DNA from: Cryomorphaceae bacterium
Lineage (GTDB): Bacteria; Bacteroidota; Bacteroidia; Flavobacteriales; Schleiferiaceae
Assembly: GCA_022565745.1 (NCBI GenBank)
Contig: JAIUMB010000086.1
Coordinates: 1 to 9,833 of the forward strand
DNA length: 9,833 nucleotides
Reading direction: 5' to 3'
A program made the position numbers and the translations under genes. The notes beneath the pieces were generated by a model, which was given only the letters and a program-made list of their open reading frames with translations, made no database searches and had not been told where the DNA came from. This document shows, piece after piece, positions 7,269 through 9,833 of the stretch (position 1 is its first letter; every line of letters begins with the position of its first letter).

Positions 7269-8873
7269 TTATTTCACTGCTGCAGACACTTTTGGTGCGC
7301 CGTTCAAGATTTCATCGCTGGCTTGTGAGGCAAATTTTTCAAAGTTCTTGTTAAACTTCTTCGCCAATTCAGCAGCGGTTTCGTCATAGGCATTTTTGTC
7401 TGCCCAAGTATTGCGTGGATTGAGAATCTCGTCGGGAACATTTGGACAATTTTGCGGAACCAACACGCCAAAAACTTGATGTGGCACAAAACTGGTATTC
7501 TCCATTTCTCCATTGAGAATGGCCGTAATCATTGCACGTGTGTATTTGAGCTTCATGCGACTTCCAACACCGTAAGGACCTCCAGACCAACCGGTGTTGA
7601 CCAACCATACGTTGGTGCCAACATCTTTCATTTTTCTGCTCAGCATTTCCGCATAACGCGTGGGGTGTAGAGGCATAAAAGGTGCGCCAAAACAAGCAGA
7701 AAATGCCGTTACTGGCTCAGTAATGCCAGCTTCTGTACCAGCAACTTTTGCGGTATATCCAGATATAAAGTGGAAGGCCGCCTGACCAGGGGTGAGTTTG
7801 CTTATGGGCGGGATGACACCATACGCATCACATGTCAAGAAAAACACATTCTTGGGATTGTCGCCCATTGAAGGTATTTGAATATTGTCAATGTGGTGAA
7901 TGGGGTAACTCACGCGGGTGTTTTCAGTTATAGAGCTGTCTTTATAGTCAACTTCATTGGTGCCTTCTTTGAAAACCACATTTTCTAAAATTGCACCCGG
8001 CTTGATGGCGCGGAAGATGTCTGGTTCTTTATCTTCGCTTAGGTCAATGACCTTAGCGTAGCAACCACCTTCGAAATTGAATATTTCGTTGTTTGGTGTC
8101 CAGCCGTGTTCGTCGTCACCAATAAGCTTTCTCTTAGGGTCGGCAGATAGGGTAGTTTTACCTGTTCCAGAAAGACCGAAGAACAACGCGGTGTCACCGT
8201 CTTCGCCAATGTTGGCAGAACAGTGCATTGGTAGCGTGTTTTTCTCAGTAGGGAGAATGAAGTTGAGGGCAGAGAATACGCCTTTTTTGATCTCACCCGT
8301 ATATGCAGTGCCACCAATAATGATGGTCTTTTTGGTGAAATTTAAAATGGCAAAGTTGTGCTGTCTGGTACCATCAACGGCCGGGTCTGCTTTGAAGTTG
8401 GGAGCGTTGATGATTAACCAATCGTTTTTGAAGTTATCCAATTCGCTGTCTTCAGGACGCAAAAACATATTGTATGCAAACTGGTTGCTCCAAGGAAATT
8501 CATTGATGACTCGAACATTGAGACGATAATCGTCGTGCGCACAGACATAAGCATCGCGAACGTAAAGTTCTTTTCCGCTTAGATAGTCAACCATTTTTTC
8601 TTGAAGTTGATCAAATTTATCGGCGGGAAAACCAACATTGATATCGCCCCACCATACTTGATCATTTGTTTTGTCGTCTTCTACAATGAAACGGTCTTTT
8701 GGAGATCTACCGGTAAATTCTCCGGTACTTACTGCAATGGCTCCATTGTCAGCAACTTTAGCCATTCCCCCGTCTACTGCAGCTTTTGAAAGCGCTTCAG
8801 GACTAAGGTTCCAGTGGGCGTTGGCGCCCATAATTCCAAGTTGCTCTAAATAGGACTTTTGTGATTCGTTCAT
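7269..8873 (-). CDS. pckA: Phosphoenolpyruvate carboxykinase (ATP)
   Basis: This cytoplasmic enzyme converts oxaloacetate and ATP to PEP, CO2 and ADP, the entry step of gluconeogenesis from TCA intermediates. The 534 residues match the ATP-dependent family (E. coli about 540). Visible active-site elements are TGRSPKDRF (54-62, R56 for oxaloacetate), Y191 and K197 in GTAYTGEIKKG, H217 in LPMHCSANIG, the P-loop GLSGTGKTTLSADP (233-246, K239), the metal-binding GDDEHGW (252-258), R320 in ENTRVSYP, and the adenine-site segment GWSGGPYGVGSRMKLKYTR (428-446). The GTP-type enzyme is excluded by these motifs. The start at 8873 is supported by an upstream promoter element at 8904-8911 and by its fit with the family N-terminus. 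It is transcribed alone, ending at the hairpin before mrpA. No key residue is missing. Confidence 0.98.
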   Translation of the reverse strand: MNESQKSYLEQLGIMGANAHWNLSPEALSKAAVDGGMAKVADNGAIAVSTGEFTGRSPKDRFIVEDDKTNDQVWWGDINVGFPADKFDQLQEKMVDYLSGKELYVRDAYVCAHDDYRLNVRVINEFPWSNQFAYNMFLRPEDSELDNFKNDWLIINAPNFKADPAVDGTRQHNFAILNFTKKTIIIGGTAYTGEIKKGVFSALNFILPTEKNTLPMHCSANIGEDGDTALFFGLSGTGKTTLSADPKRKLIGDDEHGWTPNNEIFNFEGGCYAKVIDLSEDKEPDIFRAIKPGAILENVVFKEGTNEVDYKDSSITENTRVSYPIHHIDNIQIPSMGDNPKNVFFLTCDAYGVIPPISKLTPGQAAFHFISGYTAKVAGTEAGITEPVTAFSACFGAPFMPLHPTRYAEMLSRKMKDVGTNVWLVNTGWSGGPYGVGSRMKLKYTRAMITAILNGEMENTSFVPHQVFGVLVPQNCPNVPDEILNPRNTWADKNAYDETAAELAKKFNKNFEKFASQASDEILNGAPKVSAAVK

Positions 8874-8903
8874 GAGTATTTATATTGGTTTTGAATCTGT
8901 TTG

Positions 8904-8911
8904 CAAAGGTA
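8904..8911 (-). promoter_or_regulatory. Bacteroidota-type -7 promoter element of pckA
   Basis: The minus strand reads TACCTTTG, an exact match to the Bacteroidota sigma-A -7 consensus TAnnTTTG. It is 30 bases before the pckA ATG and would give a leader of about 20-25 bases. No TTTG -33 box is found 19-21 bases upstream, so the promoter may be weak or helped by an activator. It lies in the 65-base gap after the DUF423 gene, meaning pckA has its own promoter even though the two genes are adjacent on one strand. Confidence 0.55.
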
Positions 8912-8914
8912 GGT

Positions 8915-8929
8915 AAAACGAAACGTTTT
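8915..8929. promoter_or_regulatory. Inverted repeat AAAACG-N3-CGTTTT upstream of pckA
   Basis: A perfect inverted repeat with 6-base arms around a 3-base centre sits 3 bases upstream of the pckA -7 element, in the spacer between the -7 and -33 positions. That location would suit an operator for a dimeric regulator. The site is short and is not repeated elsewhere in the window that I can see, so its function is inferred from position only. Confidence 0.35.
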
Positions 8930-8938
8930 GCTTTGTGA

Positions 8939-9331
8939 TTAATCATCCAAAGTCGAGTTTTTTTTAAAAGTTGTCCACAACCATGTCAACCAACCGAGTA
9001 TTAAAAGCAGGCCACCTATAGGGGTAATAGGCCCTAACCATCGGGCTGAAATGTCAACCAATGGCAGTAATGTGAGTCCGTAAATGGAACCCGAAAACAA
9101 GAGCACACCTGTGGTTATTAAAACCAGCGGCGCCTTCGGCATCTCTTTGGTTTGCCTTCCGTAAATTCCCAATAAAATGAGGGCAAATGCATGATACATT
9201 TGGTACCTTACTGCAGTTAAATATGAAGAAAGTGCTTGCGCTTCTAATACATTGGCCAATGCATGTGCACCCAAAGCACCTAAGGTTACGCCTATAGCCG
9301 CTAAAACAATGCCTATTCTTATTGATGTCAT
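8939..9331 (-). CDS. DUF423 family small inner-membrane protein (YgdD/YwdK-like)
   Basis: This 130-residue protein belongs to the DUF423 family of small bacterial membrane proteins, which includes E. coli YgdD and B. subtilis YwdK; their biochemical function is not established. Four hydrophobic helices are visible at about 5-25, 45-57, 68-88 and 102-121. Conserved family stretches are GALGAHAL (18-25), YQMYHAFALILLG (43-55), LLFSGSIYGL (77-86) and WLGPITPIGGLLLILGW (98-114). The length is typical and the N-terminal helix begins right after the chosen ATG, so the start is credible. Upstream there is a 137-base gap with no clear promoter; downstream pckA starts 65 bases after the stop, with its own promoter. 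The family call is firm and no function should be assigned. Confidence 0.9.
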   Translation of the reverse strand: MTSIRIGIVLAAIGVTLGALGAHALANVLEAQALSSYLTAVRYQMYHAFALILLGIYGRQTKEMPKAPLVLITTGVLLFSGSIYGLTLLPLVDISARWLGPITPIGGLLLILGWLTWLWTTFKKNSTLDD

Positions 9332-9468
9332 AAATTTGGTATTAGCATTTTAATTCAGTTTTTTCCGTGTCCATTTTTACCGCTTTTGAGGGTGCTTACA
9401 CAAGAAGTCTCACATTAATAACATTTGTTTGGGTAGAATGGTGTAGTATGTTTTGTTTTTTATCGGGG
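9332..9468. other. Intergenic region upstream of the DUF423 gene
   Basis: This 137-base gap lies between the stop of the DUF4476-like gene and the DUF423 start, both on the minus strand. I find no TAnnTTTG element for the minus strand, no strong hairpin with a T tract, and no RNA gene. A ten-codon minus-strand frame at 9342-9374 ends just before the DUF423 start but has nothing to support it as a real leader peptide. Confidence 0.4.
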
Positions 9469-9833
9469 TTATAGGATGTTATTAAACTCTCTTCGAAAAT
9501 GAGGGTAAACAAAAAAGGTCTCAGCTATATCGTTTTGCCATTCTTTTAAATCGCTTTTACATATATCAACCAAATATCGACAAAGTTCAAGTCTTGAAGG
9601 ATCATAACGCAGAGCCTTTAAGGCACGAAAAACATCTTCTTTTGTGCACCCGTTTTCTGTAAAATAACGGCGCAGCAAACGAACGCGATCAAACTCAAAT
9701 GAAGCTTCATTTAACGCCGTCCATACATCTATATCATTATATTCAATCGCTACATTAGTAGAATGAGAGGGCAGGGTGTCTACAGCTATTTTTGTCTCAG
9801 CAATTGACGGTTCTTTTTCAGTATCTTCATCAA
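9469..9833 (-). CDS. DUF4476-like domain protein, C-terminal 120 residues (start outside window)
   Basis: The reading frame is open from the window edge at 9833 to the TAA at 9469-9471, so this is the C-terminal part of a larger protein. The first visible stretch (about 35 residues) is a polar, acidic linker starting DEDTEKEPSIAETK, with no hydrophobic segment. The last 80 or so residues form a helical module: SFEFDRVRLLRRYF, then TKEDVFRALKALRYDPSRLELCRYLVD, then a shorter helix and an aromatic ending FFVYPHFRREF. The pattern of a helix with Arg-Leu, a short Thr-led helix, and an FD.(S)RLE..(K/R)Y segment fits DUF4476, a C-terminal domain common in Bacteroidota proteins of unknown function that are often exported. 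I recognised this by pattern only, so the family call is moderate. An apparent internal TTG start at 9678 is not the true start. Whether a signal peptide exists cannot be seen. Confidence 0.65.
   Translation of the reverse strand, partial: DEDTEKEPSIAETKIAVDTLPSHSTNVAIEYNDIDVWTALNEASFEFDRVRLLRRYFTENGCTKEDVFRALKALRYDPSRLELCRYLVDICKSDLKEWQNDIAETFFVYPHFRREFNNIL

Noticed and set aside
8077..8529. A 150-codon plus-strand open frame opposite pckA
   Set aside because: It is the antisense shadow of the highly conserved P-loop region of PckA and has no recognisable domain or start signals.
9342..9374. Ten-codon minus-strand frame just before the DUF423 gene, as a leader peptide
   Set aside because: No run of regulatory codons, no hairpin pair for attenuation and no promoter are visible; frames this short occur by chance.

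Overview
The window looks like an ordinary chromosomal segment of a member of the Bacteroidota, probably a flavobacterium-like lineage. The reasons are the protein flavour (a DUF4476-type protein, an ATP-type PEP carboxykinase, the style of the Mrp subunits), the absence of clear Shine-Dalgarno sequences before the starts, and an exact TAnnTTTG promoter element in front of pckA. I cannot name the genus from sequence alone. Every gene I can support lies on the minus strand, so transcription runs from high to low coordinates.

Layout in order of transcription: (1) 9833-9469, the C-terminal 120 residues of a protein with a DUF4476-like domain; its start lies outside the window. (2) 9331-8939, a DUF423 (YgdD/YwdK-like) small membrane protein. 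(3) 8873-7269, pckA, with a good -7 promoter element and an adjacent inverted repeat upstream and a strong intrinsic terminator downstream. (4) 7139-1441, a complete seven-gene mrpABCDEFG operon for a multisubunit Na+/H+ antiporter, with junctions between a 2-base gap and an 8-base overlap. (5) 1241-1, the N-terminal 413 residues of DNA polymerase I (polA), carrying the whole 5' nuclease domain and the first proofreading exonuclease motif; the rest is beyond position 1.

The genes do not form one pathway. The Mrp complex exchanges cytoplasmic Na+ for external H+ and serves pH and sodium homeostasis, PckA makes PEP from oxaloacetate in gluconeogenesis, and PolA acts in DNA repair and replication. 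The only functional unit with several parts is the Mrp operon.

I looked for mobile elements, CRISPR arrays, tRNA or rRNA genes, toxin-antitoxin or defence genes and found none. No stretch over 300 bases lacks a gene. I do not see an undescribed system here. The points worth a second look are small: the inverted repeat at the pckA promoter, a wobble-rich inverted repeat between mrpG and polA, the pckA terminator lying directly before an mrp operon with no recognisable promoter, and the partial DUF4476 protein.
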